From contig NZ_PPRM01000008.1 in assembly GCF_002902665.1 (NCBI RefSeq), forward strand, positions 62,001 through 126,000: a DNA stretch of 64,000 nucleotides, written 5' to 3'. The position numbers and the translations under genes were made by a program. The notes beneath the pieces are model-generated. The model worked only from the letters and a program-made list of their open reading frames with translations. It was not told the origin of the DNA and made no database searches. This document shows, piece after piece, positions 52,616 to 62,281 of this stretch (within the stretch, counting starts at the first letter, position 1; the number at the start of each line of letters is the position of its first letter). The stretch comes from Macrococcoides caseolyticum. Its GTDB lineage: Bacteria > Bacillota > Bacilli > Staphylococcales > Staphylococcaceae.

Positions 52616-53262
52616 TCTCTATCTCCTTTCAATAGCTTTACTGGTATTTCATAATCTTCATGCTTAAAGAAATAAGAGCCTGCTACAAGTACATCAGCAC
52701 CGGCTGCTTTACATAAAAGAGCTGTATCCTCATTGACACCACCATCGACCTCTATTTCATATGAAAGGCCATGCTCATTTCGATATTCATTTAAGAACCG
52801 AATTTTATCAACGCCACTCTTGATAAATGACTGACCACCGAAACCTGGATTCACTGTCATAACGAGAACAAGATCAACCATGTCAAGTACCGGGATAATC
52901 GATGCGACCGGTGTTCCTGGATTAAGTGTAATTCCTGCTTTCTTGCCAGCATTCCGAATCATCTGCAGTGCTCTATGAATATGTTTCGTAGATTCTACAT
53001 GCACTGTTATAATATCACTACCTGCATCAGCAAACGCTTGAATATACCGTTCTGGATCTTGTATCATCAAGTGTGTATCGATCGTCAGATCTGTTATACT
53101 TCTAATCTGCTGTAATACTGGGAAGGCAAAGGAAATATTCGGAACAAACTGGCCATCCATCACATCAAAATGAAGATAATCTGCACCTGCTGCATGGAGG
53201 GCAGCTACTTCCTCTTTCAATTCAAGAAAATTACAGGATAATAAGCTTGGGGCTACTTTCAT
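52612..53262 (-). CDS. rpe: Ribulose-phosphate 3-epimerase
   Basis: TIM-barrel epimerase of the pentose phosphate pathway. SLLSCNFLEL at 6-15, HFDVMDGQFVPNISF near 31, THLMIQDPERYI near 62, VNPGFGGQSFI near 135, and EVDGGVNEDTA near 170. 216 residues. Its ATG shares a base with the rsgA stop. Confidence 0.95.
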   Translation of the reverse strand: MKVAPSLLSCNFLELKEEVAALHAAGADYLHFDVMDGQFVPNISFAFPVLQQIRSITDLTIDTHLMIQDPERYIQAFADAGSDIITVHVESTKHIHRALQMIRNAGKKAGITLNPGTPVASIIPVLDMVDLVLVMTVNPGFGGQSFIKSGVDKIRFLNEYRNEHGLSYEIEVDGGVNEDTALLCKAAGADVLVAGSYFFKHEDYEIPVKLLKGDRE

Positions 53263-54137
53263 TAATATCTCACCTTTCTATTCTCAATTTCAGACATCAT
53301 CTGTAAATAATGATCATATCTTGATTGCAGTACTTCACCGGTTGCTAGCGCCGTCTTTATGGCGCATTTCGGCTCATTAAGATGCAGACATTCTCTGAAC
53401 TTACATTGAGGCGAAAGCTTGACAAACTCCGGAAACATATTTTTAAGTTCATATTTATCGATGTTATCAAGTTCAAGAGAACTAAACCCTGGCGTATCTG
53501 CAATATAGCCATTTTGTAGTGGTATCAGTTCGACATGCCTTGTCGTATGTTTACCACGATTTAAAGCATTACTAATTACACCGGTATTTAAATTAGCATC
53601 AGGAATGAGGCTATTGATAAACGAAGACTTACCTACACCGGATTGGCCTGCCAGCACAGTAATCCCTTTGACGAGTGCATCATAAGACTGTTCATTCAAA
53701 TTGGTCACAAAATAAGTCTCATATCCGATGGATTCATAATGGTTTAGTGCACGTTCAATAAATAATCCCTCTTCTTTATTAACAAGATCTTTCTTGGTCA
53801 CAAGAATTACAGGTTCAATGCCATAAGATTCGACTTTAACAAGAAACTTGTCCAGCAAATTCAAGCTGAATTCAGGTTCTTTTGCACTTAGAACTACGAT
53901 TACGCGATCAATGTTCGCTACAGGTGGACGTACCATACTGTTGTTCCTTTCATCAATAGACAAGATATAGCCGTCCGTCTCATTTTCAACTTGAAATTCT
54001 ACAAAATCACCTACTAATGGAGAAATACCGCGTTTTCTAAAATTACCTCTCGCACGGCATTGATATATTTTTGCCTCACTTTTCACATAATAGAAACCAC
54101 TCAATGCTTTTATAATCTGACCTTTAATACATATCAC
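53262..54137 (-). CDS. rsgA: Ribosome small-subunit GTPase RsgA
   Basis: Circularly permuted GTPase for 30S maturation: OB fold at the N-terminus, G4 TKKD near 113, G1 GQSGVGKSSFINSL near 165, DTPGFSS near 213, and a zinc site in CKFRECLHLNEPKC near 245-258. 291 codons if started at GTG 54137. But AGAGGTG would then contain the start codon; the well-spaced codon is ATT at 54128, which also reproduces the family N-terminus (xKGQIIKALSG). The true start is uncertain. Confidence 0.92.
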   Translation of the reverse strand: MICIKGQIIKALSGFYYVKSEAKIYQCRARGNFRKRGISPLVGDFVEFQVENETDGYILSIDERNNSMVRPPVANIDRVIVVLSAKEPEFSLNLLDKFLVKVESYGIEPVILVTKKDLVNKEEGLFIERALNHYESIGYETYFVTNLNEQSYDALVKGITVLAGQSGVGKSSFINSLIPDANLNTGVISNALNRGKHTTRHVELIPLQNGYIADTPGFSSLELDNIDKYELKNMFPEFVKLSPQCKFRECLHLNEPKCAIKTALATGEVLQSRYDHYLQMMSEIENRKVRY

Positions 54138-54184
54138 CTCTTCTTAATATTCACTTAAATTATAACATTCTCTTAGCTGTGAAT

Positions 54185-54218
54185 ATATATAAAACCACTT
54201 CTAGAATTCGAAGTGGTT
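54185..54218 (-). terminator. Terminator between the small membrane protein gene and rsgA
   Basis: Nine-base arms 54193-54201 and 54210-54218 with an 8-base loop, then TTTTATATA on the minus strand. Confidence 0.65.
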
Positions 54219-54510
54219 AGTCAACTCTTTTTTGTAAGTATGATTTATATTCCTCTTTAAGCTCAAGGTTATATTTCTGAACCAGTTCCTTCTCAACCTC
54301 AGCTTTAATTCGATCAACATAATGCTTACTCGTCTGTCTGTATATTTTGTAAATCAAATATAAAGTAAATCCTAAAATGATCATCACAGATCCAAAACCT
54401 AACAGAATCATCGTCGTTAGCATATCAATCATATGTTGTAACTGTGCTTCTTTATCTGCAATAAATTCCTGCACCGTGTCCAATGGATTCGTAAATAAAA
54501 TTATCTTCAT
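54217..54510 (-). CDS. Small single-pass membrane protein of unknown function
   Basis: 97 residues. I do not recognise it. One hydrophobic helix (about residues 30-54) is followed by a charged, probably helical cytoplasmic tail (VDRIKAEVEKELVQKYNLELKEEYKSYL contains heptad-like spacing). AGAGG precedes two adjacent starts, GTG at 54513 and ATG at 54510. It is divergent from the rhodanese gene and has its own terminator. Confidence 0.65.
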   Translation of the reverse strand: MKIILFTNPLDTVQEFIADKEAQLQHMIDMLTTMILLGFGSVMIILGFTLYLIYKIYRQTSKHYVDRIKAEVEKELVQKYNLELKEEYKSYLQKRVD

Positions 54511-54579
54511 CACCTCTTTTGTTATATTTTTAATTTTATCCTAAACAGTGTATGATAAACAAAAAAGGAGGATAATAAC

Positions 54580-54879
54580 ATGAAACATATTGCAATAGAT
54601 GCGTTACAAGATGCATTACAGATTGGTACAGAAGCACATATTATTGATGTAAGAACACCAGAAGAATATAATGAAGGGCATATTAAAGGTGCAAAGAATA
54701 TCCCACTGGATACAATCCCTGCTTCAGTTGATTCATTTAACGATGAAGATGAGTATATCATCATCTGTAAGCGTGGAGGACGTGCGCTTCAGGCTGCTGA
54801 ATATCTGGATAATGAGAATTTAAACATTACAGTAGTCGATCAAGGAATGGATGACTGGCAAGGTGAAATCACAAAATAA
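54580..54879 (+). CDS. Single-domain rhodanese-like protein
   Basis: 99 residues forming one rhodanese domain: HIIDVRTPEEYNEGHIKGAKNIP at residues 20-42 and the catalytic loop IICKRGGRALQAAEYL with the active Cys near 66. Such proteins transfer sulfane sulfur. AAAGGAGG is 7 bases before ATG. One of few plus-strand genes; convergent with the P450. Confidence 0.9.
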   Translation: MKHIAIDALQDALQIGTEAHIIDVRTPEEYNEGHIKGAKNIPLDTIPASVDSFNDEDEYIIICKRGGRALQAAEYLDNENLNITVVDQGMDDWQGEITK

Positions 54880-54914
54880 AATGACTGAGGCGCACGCCTC
54901 AGTCATTTTATTTT
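54873..54914. terminator. Long bidirectional terminator between rhodanese and P450
   Basis: Twenty-base perfect arms 54873-54892 and 54895-54914 overlapping both 3' ends; stem ends in A/T runs on both sides. Confidence 0.88.
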
Positions 54915-56185
54915 GTACGGTCGATATTCACCCTTATATTTTCAATATCCATTCCAGAAGCTACTTTACCAGGGAACTTTGTCGTATCCACTGTAAAGTC
55001 TTGAGGTGGTACATCATAAGAGATTTCGTTCGCAAAGAATTTCATTGTTTCTTCCATAATGATGATTGTCATCCATTCACCTGCACAACGATGATTTGTA
55101 TAATAATCGCCTCCACCTTGAGGGATCAGATCAAATGGGCTTCCATCCCAGTTCTCAAAGCGATAAGGATTAAATCTTTCAGGTTCACTAAATAGATCGT
55201 CTCGATGCAATGTACCATAGATATCCAGGAGCATCATTGTATCTTTTTGAATCTTATAACCGTCAAATGTAATATTTTCTTTCGCTTTACCTGGCAGGAA
55301 CGGAACAAACGGATAATATCGTCTTACTTCCTGCACGAATTTATATGCATAATCCCCTTCGTTTAATGCAACACGAACACGTTCTCCAGGAAACTCGTGC
55401 AACGCTAGTACACCGAAGCTCACAAACTTATTGATTGCGACAAGCGGACGTATGACATTCATCAAGTCAACCGCACAAAGTCTTGCGTCCATAGGTTTCC
55501 CGTTCATTTCTTCCCAGTGACTAAATTCATATAAGGCAGTTCCTTTTTCCGGATGAATCTTTCCTTTACGCACTGCTGTAATTTGATCCTCTAGAAATTG
55601 CTCGACACGTGCACGCGCTTTTTTGGCTTCACGATAGCCGCCATATAATGAACCAATCGCACTGAACGAATCAATCATCTTGTTCATGTCATCCGCCATC
55701 TTTTGGATATTTTCAGGGTGATCCACAATACCAGCCCAGCGTAGTCCAACTTTAGTAAGCAGTTCAGTTGCTTCTTCATAGACGTTTACTTTCTGTTTGT
55801 ACTGCATATGCTCGATGTTCTGAAACCAGTAAATACGTGTAAGCTTTCTTAAATATGCTAAGTTTTCATCAGTCATTAACGACATAAATAATGCTTTACG
55901 ATCTATATGCTTTTTACCTGTCGTTGTATGTATTGCACCTTTACCGAATAGCGTCTTTACCACACGTTTAGGTAAGGTACCTTTACGTTCTGTCTTATCA
56001 TTATCATAAAATAATTTAGCAGCGTCTTTACCACTGATAACAACAGCAGTTTTACCTCCTAAAACGCGTGTTTCAAAAATATTCGTATTAAATTTCTTCA
56101 TACGCGCTGGAACGTATTCATAACCTTCCTTCATAATCTTCAATGAATTATCAATACCTCTATCTTTAGGAACTCTTTTACTCAT
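54908..56185 (-). CDS. CYP152 family cytochrome P450 (fatty acid peroxygenase/decarboxylase, OleT-like)
   Basis: 425 residues, closely similar by memory to Jeotgalicoccus OleT (CYP152L1), which uses hydrogen peroxide to hydroxylate or decarboxylate long-chain fatty acids. Seen: FGKGAIHTTTGKKHIDRKAL with His86 where OleT has His85, Arg246 in NVIRPLVAINKF (carboxylate-binding Arg of the family), the K-helix region VRRYYPFVPFLPGKA, and the heme ligand Cys367 in NHRCAGEW. The ATG at 56185 follows GGAGGG. Downstream of the S41-like gene (48-base gap), probably cotranscribed. It is not part of the staphylococcal order here. Confidence 0.9.
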   Translation of the reverse strand: MSKRVPKDRGIDNSLKIMKEGYEYVPARMKKFNTNIFETRVLGGKTAVVISGKDAAKLFYDNDKTERKGTLPKRVVKTLFGKGAIHTTTGKKHIDRKALFMSLMTDENLAYLRKLTRIYWFQNIEHMQYKQKVNVYEEATELLTKVGLRWAGIVDHPENIQKMADDMNKMIDSFSAIGSLYGGYREAKKARARVEQFLEDQITAVRKGKIHPEKGTALYEFSHWEEMNGKPMDARLCAVDLMNVIRPLVAINKFVSFGVLALHEFPGERVRVALNEGDYAYKFVQEVRRYYPFVPFLPGKAKENITFDGYKIQKDTMMLLDIYGTLHRDDLFSEPERFNPYRFENWDGSPFDLIPQGGGDYYTNHRCAGEWMTIIIMEETMKFFANEISYDVPPQDFTVDTTKFPGKVASGMDIENIRVNIDRTK

Positions 56186-56233
56186 AGATATACCCTCCAC
56201 ATTTATGTAATTAATAGTAAACTCTACCCTTAA

Positions 56234-57103
56234 TTAGATATTTCTAACATGATTCACCGCAAATTCTAAAATCTTATCTTGTGCTGCTTCATTACCTATT
56301 TCTACATCCGGATATGCTGTTCTTTCACCGGTTATGCCATATTCAAAAGTAAATGGTCCTAATTCAAGGGTTTCATATTCACTTAATGCACCAAAAGTCT
56401 CTTCACCTACTTTCAATGCATCACTGTTAGAGGCAAAAGCTTCAGCACTTCCTTCTGTATGTCTGCTGATCAATATGATCTGAGGCTGGATATCATACAG
56501 TTGCTGTATTCCCTTTGTGTATCTTAAGTCTAGTATAACCGGTGTATCTTTAATGATATCCTCTTGAATATTCACAAGTTGCTCTGGTGCATAGATAGTA
56601 ATCTGCTGATATGTATCTCGGCTAAGAATTTGAGGTTCAGGTAACGCGTAGCTATTTAATGTGAAATGATAATCCTCACTTCCTCTTCTTAGCTCTGCAT
56701 CGTGCTGCTTCAAGATCAGGGGTGCCCATTCTTGTTTCTGGAACGTATCATGAAAGAGCTGCTTGCGGTAACGGTCACTCAATACATCAACAGAATCACC
56801 ACTCAAATGTGTAATAATATCCCCTGTTACAAATCGTGTATCCTCATTCACTTCAATCACTTCAAGTCCCTCGTCTATTCTATTTACCATGAACCCGCTA
56901 TGACGTGGATGTTGATAAAACTTAAAACTTTTCTGCTGATATTCCGCAAGATATTCTTTCATAATTTCAGTGAAGGTAAAATCGTTACCAGGAGCTAACT
57001 GCTTCACAATCATCGTATAGAGCTCTTTCGTTGCTTCATCATGTATATGTAATACCTCACTAATTTTTTCTGATACAGCTTTAAAAATATGATGATATTT
57101 CAT
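56234..57103 (-). CDS. S41 peptidase-like protein with an altered active site
   Basis: 289 residues, no signal peptide or membrane helix. A PDZ-like stretch spans about 68-115 (FVTGDIITHLSGDSVDVL). The C-terminal half has the S41/tail-specific-protease pattern: VILDLRYTKG near 189, ISRHTEGSAEAFAS with Ser219 at the nucleophile position, VGEETFGA at 232-239, and TAYPDVEIG near 262. The general-base Lys expected after TFG is Ala239. ATG at 57103 is well spaced from GGGGGAG; a GTG two codons earlier is not. Family assignment is by pattern only. Confidence 0.65.
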   Translation of the reverse strand: MKYHHIFKAVSEKISEVLHIHDEATKELYTMIVKQLAPGNDFTFTEIMKEYLAEYQQKSFKFYQHPRHSGFMVNRIDEGLEVIEVNEDTRFVTGDIITHLSGDSVDVLSDRYRKQLFHDTFQKQEWAPLILKQHDAELRRGSEDYHFTLNSYALPEPQILSRDTYQQITIYAPEQLVNIQEDIIKDTPVILDLRYTKGIQQLYDIQPQIILISRHTEGSAEAFASNSDALKVGEETFGALSEYETLELGPFTFEYGITGERTAYPDVEIGNEAAQDKILEFAVNHVRNI

Positions 57104-57141
57104 AGACACTCCCCCTTTTATAGCTATTATACATTGAAAAT

Positions 57142-57177
57142 CAAAAGAAAAAAACTGGATGCACCTGCATCCAGTTA
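57142..57177 (-). terminator. Intrinsic terminator of the prkC operon
   Basis: Eleven-base arms 57153-57163 and 57166-57176 containing the prkC stop, followed by seven Ts on the minus strand. It separates prkC from the S41-like gene. Confidence 0.85.
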
Positions 57178-59142
57178 ATTACTGAGTTCATTATAATCGA
57201 TGTGTTCATTCATATACGTTTTACCATCAATTTTTACAAGGATGATTCCCTCTTTACCTTTACCTATTGTGAGATTAAAATTCTTTGTCGTGCTCTCTGT
57301 CGTATTGTATGATTCATACACTTTATCTATATCATTATCTTTATCCTGAACAAAGATCTCAACCTTCTGCTTAGAACCCTCTCCACGGTATGGTATCGTA
57401 AATGTTCCAAAATATGATTTATCATAATTGGAAGTGCTCGAATCGTCCTTTTCTTTTGGTTTTTCTGGTGGTGTCTTGTCTTCGGAAGAACTTTCCTTGC
57501 CTTTAGATATTACAAAATTGATGATTGAACCATATTCATAATTTATATTACGTATATCCTGAGAAATAATTCTGCCCTTAGGTATCGATTCAGAGCTTGT
57601 ACTTCGCGCCACATTGACGATAAAACCAAGCGCTTCTAGTTCTTTTTTTGCAATATCGTAGGGCTGCCCTGTAAAATCAGGAACATATACTTGTTCTGTA
57701 CCTTTAGAAACAGTCAGAACGATCTCCGTATCCTCAGGAATAACTTTAGTGCCAGCGGTTACACTTTGTTTCAGAATCTCTCCGGATGAGGCCGTGTCAA
57801 AGGTTTCTTTCAGTTTAATACGCTTAAGCTGCTGCTTTTCCAGCTCTTTCTTTACGTCCTTGATATTTTCGCCGACGTAGTCGTCAACAGTGAAGGTTTT
57901 AGCCCCTTTTGAGATTTTTAAATCTACTTTCGAATGTGCTTCTATCTTATTACCTGCGAGTGGATTTGTATCAACAACTTGGTTTTTTTCGTCTTCGTTT
58001 GTAAACGTGTAACTGACCTCACCTTTCCTCAAATTATTATCATCTAAAATTTGAGTTGCCTGTGTTAAAGATTTTCCATTTAAGTCAGGGACCGTTACTT
58101 TATACACTTTAAATAAGGTCGCATACACAACGGTACTTAAGGTAAGCATAAGAATCAATGGAATTAGCCACAAAAGCCACCGTTTTTTATTAACTGGTTT
58201 CTCAACGAATTGCTCCTTAGAAATCGAACTTTCCTTAGCAGATGCGTTCTTGCTGCTGTCTTTAACAATAGGGATCATCTTTGTCTTATCGTCTATCTCT
58301 GCGACTTTATCTTCTGTAGTCCTGGAAGCATCAAGTGCAGTTGTTAAATCCTCATACATCTCCTGAGTCGTTCGATATCTTCTGAGCTTATCTTTCATTG
58401 TTGCTTTATTCACTACATTTTCAAGGCTTTGGGGTATAGCGCTATTTTCCTCACGAACAGAAGGGATCATCTCCTGTATATGTTTAATCGCGATACCAAC
58501 TGCAGACTCCCCTTCAAATGGGGGATGTCCAGTAAGCATTTCAAATAGTACGATACCTATGGAATAAATATCACTCGATTCATCGGTCCTGATTCCTTTT
58601 GCCTGTTCTGGAGAGAGATAATGGACGCTCCCCATAATATGATTTGTCTGAGTCATCGCTGTCTCACTGAGTGCACGTGCAATCCCAAAATCGGAGATCT
58701 TAAGCTCCTTATTGTCGGTCATCAATATATTCTGAGGTTTAATATCACGATGCACAATACGGTAGGAATGAGCATGTTCGATCCCTCTCAAAATCTGTTT
58801 AGTAAAAAATACCGCTTCTTCGGGTGATAATGGGCCATGCTGCTGTATATATTCATGGAGGGTTGGACCTTCTATATATTCCATGACTAAATAATAATGA
58901 CGCTCATCTTCATCTACATCAAGCACTTTAACAATATTTGGATGGGACAATGTTGTCGCATTCTGAACTTCACGCTGAAATCTTTGAACAGCACGTTCGA
59001 CATCAACGTGAGGAATATTAATTATCTTAACCGCGACCTTCTGATCCAGAATAATGTCTTGAGCAAGATAAACACTGCTCATGCCGCCTCCACCAATGTA
59101 CTTCAGAAGTTTATAACGTTCACTAATAATCGTACCGAGCAT
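57175..59142 (-). CDS. prkC: PASTA-domain serine/threonine kinase PrkC (PknB/Stk1)
   Basis: Membrane kinase that senses muropeptides or lipid II and tunes cell-wall metabolism. 655 residues: kinase domain 1-270 (GGGGMSSVYLAQ loop, Lys39, HRDIKPQN, DFG, activation loop SETAMTQTNHIMGSVHYLSPEQ), one membrane helix about 323-345, then three PASTA repeats (about 350-415, 416-483, 484-550) and a C-terminal extracellular domain. It starts one base after stp. Confidence 0.96.
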   Translation of the reverse strand: MLGTIISERYKLLKYIGGGGMSSVYLAQDIILDQKVAVKIINIPHVDVERAVQRFQREVQNATTLSHPNIVKVLDVDEDERHYYLVMEYIEGPTLHEYIQQHGPLSPEEAVFFTKQILRGIEHAHSYRIVHRDIKPQNILMTDNKELKISDFGIARALSETAMTQTNHIMGSVHYLSPEQAKGIRTDESSDIYSIGIVLFEMLTGHPPFEGESAVGIAIKHIQEMIPSVREENSAIPQSLENVVNKATMKDKLRRYRTTQEMYEDLTTALDASRTTEDKVAEIDDKTKMIPIVKDSSKNASAKESSISKEQFVEKPVNKKRWLLWLIPLILMLTLSTVVYATLFKVYKVTVPDLNGKSLTQATQILDDNNLRKGEVSYTFTNEDEKNQVVDTNPLAGNKIEAHSKVDLKISKGAKTFTVDDYVGENIKDVKKELEKQQLKRIKLKETFDTASSGEILKQSVTAGTKVIPEDTEIVLTVSKGTEQVYVPDFTGQPYDIAKKELEALGFIVNVARSTSSESIPKGRIISQDIRNINYEYGSIINFVISKGKESSSEDKTPPEKPKEKDDSSTSNYDKSYFGTFTIPYRGEGSKQKVEIFVQDKDNDIDKVYESYNTTESTTKNFNLTIGKGKEGIILVKIDGKTYMNEHIDYNELSN

Positions 59143-59143
59143 T

Positions 59144-59881
59144 TTACATGCCCCCTTTTAAAGAAGCAATCACAATCGAAATATTGTCTTTAGCAATGTT
59201 GTTTATAGCAGTTTCAATCAGCTGACCACCAATTTCTTCGATTTGATTAGTAGATTTAAAGATGTCAAAGATCTGTGTTTCTTCAACATAATCTGTCAAT
59301 CCATCAGAAGTTAACATAATATAATTATATCTATTGAAATCATATACAAATATATCAGGGTGCAGACGTTTATCACTCCCCATAACCTTTGTAATTACAT
59401 TGCGTTGGGGATGGTGTTTCGCCTCTTCCTTCGTCAGGCCCCCAGCCAAAAGAAGATGATTGACAAATGTATGATCGCTTGTCACTTGTCTAAGTTCTCG
59501 TTCGTTTATAAGATAGGCCCTTGAATCTCCGACATTCGCGATGACCACATGATCATCGTAAAGCAAAGCACAGACAAGCGTCGTCCCCATACCATGATTG
59601 TCGTCATTCAAATGGGATTGTTTATAGAGCTCACGATTAATCTCAGCGATGTTATTTCTAAGCCAACTTTCTGCATATTCAAACTCTATGAAATTTTCAT
59701 CTTCAAAGCGTGATTTAAGCATGTCGTTGACCAATGCACTGGCAACATTCCCTGCATTATGCCCACCCATACCATCGCAAATCACCATTAGCATCTGACC
59801 TGTATGATTATAATAAACGCCACCTGCATCTTCATTTCTTGCTCTTACTGGACCGATATCGGTAAAAAAGCGTGCATGCAT
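59144..59881 (-). CDS. stp: PP2C-type serine/threonine phosphatase Stp (PrpC)
   Basis: Dephosphorylates PrkC and its substrates. ICDGMGGHNAGNVAS near 34-48, GMGTTLVCALL near 97, VANVGDSRAYLI near 114 and LTSDGLTDYV near 190 give the metal-binding aspartates. 245 residues. It lies between rlmN (4-base gap) and prkC (1-base gap). Confidence 0.95.
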   Translation of the reverse strand: MHARFFTDIGPVRARNEDAGGVYYNHTGQMLMVICDGMGGHNAGNVASALVNDMLKSRFEDENFIEFEYAESWLRNNIAEINRELYKQSHLNDDNHGMGTTLVCALLYDDHVVIANVGDSRAYLINERELRQVTSDHTFVNHLLLAGGLTKEEAKHHPQRNVITKVMGSDKRLHPDIFVYDFNRYNYIMLTSDGLTDYVEETQIFDIFKSTNQIEEIGGQLIETAINNIAKDNISIVIASLKGGM

Positions 59882-59885
59882 ATCT

Positions 59886-60977
59886 CTACCTCGTTTCTTC
59901 TTGTCTCTCTTTCGCTCTTAACTGACCACAAGCTGCGTCAATATCAGAACCGTGTTCACGTCTAATTGTAGCATTGATTCCATTGCGTTTTAATTCTTTT
60001 TCAAACTTAAAGATATCTTCTTTCGGCGTACGAACATAGTCACGTTCAGGCACATGATTTACAGGGATCAAATTAACATGGCAGTTGAGGTGTTTGATCA
60101 GCTGGGCTAATTCTTTAGCGTGATGAACCTGATCATTTACGCCACCGAATAATCCATATTCAAAAGTAATACGGCGTCCTGTTTTATTGACATAGTATTC
60201 GATTGACTCCATCAACTTCTCTAGATCATAAGCGCGATTGATTGGCATTAAGCGACTTCTAATATCATTATTCGGTCCATGTAGACTAAGTGCAAAGTTG
60301 ATCTGCAGTTCTTCATCAGCAAAGTCATAGATACGTGGGATGATGCCTGATGTAGATACTGTAATATGACGTGCACCGATATTAAGACCGTCATCATGAT
60401 TAATAACCTTTAAGAAATCCATCATCTCTTCATAGTTTTCAAATGGTTCACCAATACCCATAATAACGACATGGCTTACTCGTTCCCCTACTTCGTCTAA
60501 TGCTTTTTGAACATTTAATACTTGTGCAACAATTTCGCCAGCTTCTAGATTTCGTTTCAAACCACCTAACGTTGATGCACAGAACGTACAACCGATGCGG
60601 CAGCCTACTTGCGTTGTTACACAGACTGAATTGCCATAATCATGACGCATTAACACTGTTTCAATCGTATATCCATCCTGTAATTCAAATAGAAATTTAA
60701 TCGTACCATCTTTACTTTCCTGCTTAACAACAGTTTTTAACGTTGTCATCGTAAAGTTATCCTCTAACACTTTACGCAGTTCTTTCGATAAATTTGACAT
60801 CTCTTCAAATGAGTTAACACGTTTTACATATAACCAGTCGTAAATCTGTTTCGCTCTAAAACTTTGCTGACCATGCGTTGCCAGCCATTCTTTTAATTCT
60901 CCGAGTTGTAATGAATAGATTGAGGGTTTATCAAAGTTCGGCATGAACTTTTTATTTTTCTTTTCTAATAATGCCAT
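59886..60977 (-). CDS. rlmN: Dual-specificity 23S rRNA/tRNA (adenine-C2)-methyltransferase RlmN
   Basis: Radical-SAM enzyme for m2A2503 of 23S rRNA and m2A37 of t[17 protein letters not shown] supplies the CxxxCxxC cluster cysteines near 128-141; [17 protein letters not shown] near 174 and a C-terminal ...DIDAACGQL with the acceptor Cys. 363 residues. Shares a base with the rsmB stop. Confidence 0.97.
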   Translation of the reverse strand: MALLEKKNKKFMPNFDKPSIYSLQLGELKEWLATHGQQSFRAKQIYDWLYVKRVNSFEEMSNLSKELRKVLEDNFTMTTLKTVVKQESKDGTIKFLFELQDGYTIETVLMRHDYGNSVCVTTQVGCRIGCTFCASTLGGLKRNLEAGEIVAQVLNVQKALDEVGERVSHVVIMGIGEPFENYEEMMDFLKVINHDDGLNIGARHITVSTSGIIPRIYDFADEELQINFALSLHGPNNDIRSRLMPINRAYDLEKLMESIEYYVNKTGRRITFEYGLFGGVNDQVHHAKELAQLIKHLNCHVNLIPVNHVPERDYVRTPKEDIFKFEKELKRNGINATIRREHGSDIDAACGQLRAKERQEETR

Positions 60978-62281
60978 TATTTACACTTCCTTCTTAGTTT
61001 TGCAATGAAGAAGCCGTCAGAATTAAAGTCTTGCGGCAACACCTGCAATAATTTTTGCTTACCGATAACCGGTAGTTCAATCGGTTCTATTTCAAAATCT
61101 TCATTTTGTTTGATAAATGAATACACAACGTTCTCATTTTCCATCTGTTCAATCGTACAAGTGGAATATACGAGAACACCACCAGGTTTCACGGCGTTAG
61201 CCGCATTTTTCAATATTTCAAGCTGCAGTGGCCAAAGCGTATCGATATCCTTCTGTGTCTTGTCATACTTTATCTCTGGTTTACGTTTCATTACACCAAA
61301 ACCTGAGCACGGTGCATCCACTAATACACGATCATACTGTTTGTCATACGGCATAGTTGCATCGTGCACGCTCGGATGAATATTACGTAGTGACAGACGC
61401 GTAATATTATATTGGATTAGATCAATCTTATGTGGATGAACATCATGGCTATCAATATGGCCCGTTCGGTTCATCTTCTCTGCAATATGACATGCTTTAC
61501 CACCTGGTGCACTACATGCATCAAGTATTGTTTCATCCGGTTGTGGATCCAGCACATTCGCAACAAGCATACTGGACGCATCCTGAACACTTAAGAAACC
61601 ATGTTTAAATAATTCATGCTGCACGATAGGCGGACCATCGATTGTTAAACATTCAGGTATAATTTCTGATTGTTCAACAGTATAACCTGCTTCAGTTAAA
61701 CGCTTTATTGCATCTTCTGGCGTAATCTTCGTCGTATTTACACGAACTGTCGTATCTGGATAATTTAGAAATTCTTCCGCCATCTCCCGTGTTGTATCAA
61801 ATCCAAAGTGTGTATTCCAGTGCTTTATCAGCCAAAGTGGCGTACTTGTTGCAACACTTAAACGTTTCAGGTCATCCTTTATTTCATTTAGGTCACGTAA
61901 CGGATTACGTTGAAAGTTTCTTAATATCGCATTTACCGTATTTGCACCACCCATTGAGCCTCGACGTTTCGTTATCTCCACCGCTTCATTGATGATGGCA
62001 TGGTCCGGCACCTTATCTAAATAGACAGACTGATAAATACTCATTAAAATAAGTCTTCTCATCCACCCTTTAATATTCGTCTTAATATAAGGCGCTGCGT
62101 AAAATTCGAGCGTCAGTTTACGCTGCAGCGTCCCATATACAAGTTCCGTTAAGAGCGCACGATCAACAGGTTCAACGTACCCTTTTTTTATCGCTTCATT
62201 AATCAGTAGATTACTATATGCACCTTCAGTTAAAACTGCATCTAATATTTCTAGTGCAACACTTCTCACATTATGCTTCAT
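60977..62281 (-). CDS. rsmB: 16S rRNA (cytosine-967-C5)-methyltransferase RsmB
   Basis: N-terminal NusB-like RNA-binding domain (about 1-135) followed by a Rossmann methyltransferase: [19 protein letters not shown] near 250, [17 protein letters not shown] near 318 (catalytic loop) and [14 protein letters not shown] near 372 (nucleophile Cys). 434 residues. Overlaps the fmt end by 11 bases. Confidence 0.95.
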   Translation of the reverse strand: MKHNVRSVALEILDAVLTEGAYSNLLINEAIKKGYVEPVDRALLTELVYGTLQRKLTLEFYAAPYIKTNIKGWMRRLILMSIYQSVYLDKVPDHAIINEAVEITKRRGSMGGANTVNAILRNFQRNPLRDLNEIKDDLKRLSVATSTPLWLIKHWNTHFGFDTTREMAEEFLNYPDTTVRVNTTKITPEDAIKRLTEAGYTVEQSEIIPECLTIDGPPIVQHELFKHGFLSVQDASSMLVANVLDPQPDETILDACSAPGGKACHIAEKMNRTGHIDSHDVHPHKIDLIQYNITRLSLRNIHPSVHDATMPYDKQYDRVLVDAPCSGFGVMKRKPEIKYDKTQKDIDTLWPLQLEILKNAANAVKPGGVLVYSTCTIEQMENENVVYSFIKQNEDFEIEPIELPVIGKQKLLQVLPQDFNSDGFFIAKLRRKCK

